The notes beneath the pieces were generated by a model. The model searched no databases. It was not told the DNA's origin and saw nothing but the letters and a program-made list of their open reading frames with translations. Both the position numbers and the translations under genes were made by a program. Source: Phycisphaerales bacterium (GTDB taxonomy: Bacteria; Planctomycetota; Phycisphaerae; Tepidisphaerales; Tepidisphaeraceae). From it: a stretch of 5,876 nt of DNA. Positions 5,751 through 5,876 of the stretch are shown here, one piece after another (the stretch's first letter is position 1; every line of letters starts with the position of its first letter). The stretch covers positions 1 through 5,876 of the forward strand of contig JAQGHJ010000366.1 of NCBI GenBank assembly GCA_028288905.1. The letters run 5' to 3'.

Positions 5751-5876
5751 ATGAGCTTCGGGTCATCGCCTGCCGCCGCGGACGTCCGTCGTTCCCCCGG
5801 CACCTTCGTGTACCGCCCGCCGGGCCGGCTCGGCGGCGGGTCGGGCGGTGCGGTGCGGTTGGCGACGGCCGGTCCG
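5751..5876 (+). CDS. N-terminal fragment of an unidentified protein (runs off right edge)
   Basis: An ATG at 5751 opens a frame that remains open for 42 codons to the window end. Thirty-six of the 42 codons end in G or C, which fits coding DNA in this genome. The peptide begins MSFGSSPAAADVRRSPGTF and is rich in Gly, Arg, Pro and Ala. It has no hydrophobic signal peptide or membrane segment and no motif I recognise. It is divergent from the adenosyltransferase gene, with 185 bases between the starts. No Shine-Dalgarno precedes the ATG. Too little is visible to assign a function, and a different start or frame is possible. Confidence 0.45.
   Translation, partial: MSFGSSPAAADVRRSPGTFVYRPPGRLGGGSGGAVRLATAGP

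Overview
The window is high-GC bacterial DNA. The gene repertoire, the weak or absent Shine-Dalgarno sequences, the CBM6-like secreted-type domain at the left edge and the GAGCCCCGAAGGGGC-type structured intergenic repeats together suggest a planctomycete of the Gemmata kind. That assignment is an inference from style and content, not the result of a search.

Layout, left to right. Positions 1-576 (+) are the 3' part of a gene that begins outside the window and ends in a carbohydrate-binding-like beta-sandwich domain. It converges on a sugar phosphate isomerase/epimerase TIM-barrel gene (598-1437, -). A 330-base intergenic stretch follows, holding a GGC/GGA triplet tract and a clear rho-independent terminator for the next gene, rpsD (ribosomal protein S4, 1771-2367, -). 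rpsD looks monocistronic. It has its own -35/-10 promoter about 250 bases upstream and a long leader that opens with three perfect hairpins abutting with no gap. Behind that promoter lies a 270-base inverted-repeat element (2682-2951) made of two copies of a structured unit of about 120 bases, head to head. Next comes an ATP-dependent DNA ligase (2961-4793, -). A 110-base polypurine/polypyrimidine inverted repeat separates it from a PduO-type cob(I)alamin adenosyltransferase (4924-5565, -). A divergent gene starts at 5751 (+) and runs off the right edge.

The genes do not form one pathway. S4 is translation machinery, the ligase is DNA repair, the adenosyltransferase is cobalamin metabolism and the epimerase is probably sugar catabolism. 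Only the ligase and the adenosyltransferase could share a transcript, and the inverted repeat between them fills almost the whole gap.

The parts most worth attention are non-coding. The first is the two-unit repeat, whose arms differ by a compensatory base-pair change and by G-U-compatible changes, as expected of a structure maintained as RNA. The second is the rpsD leader, a candidate autoregulatory S4-binding RNA. The third is the inverted repeat that ends 12 bases before the ligase start and has overrun the end of the adenosyltransferase gene. No mobile-element protein, CRISPR array, tRNA or rRNA was found.
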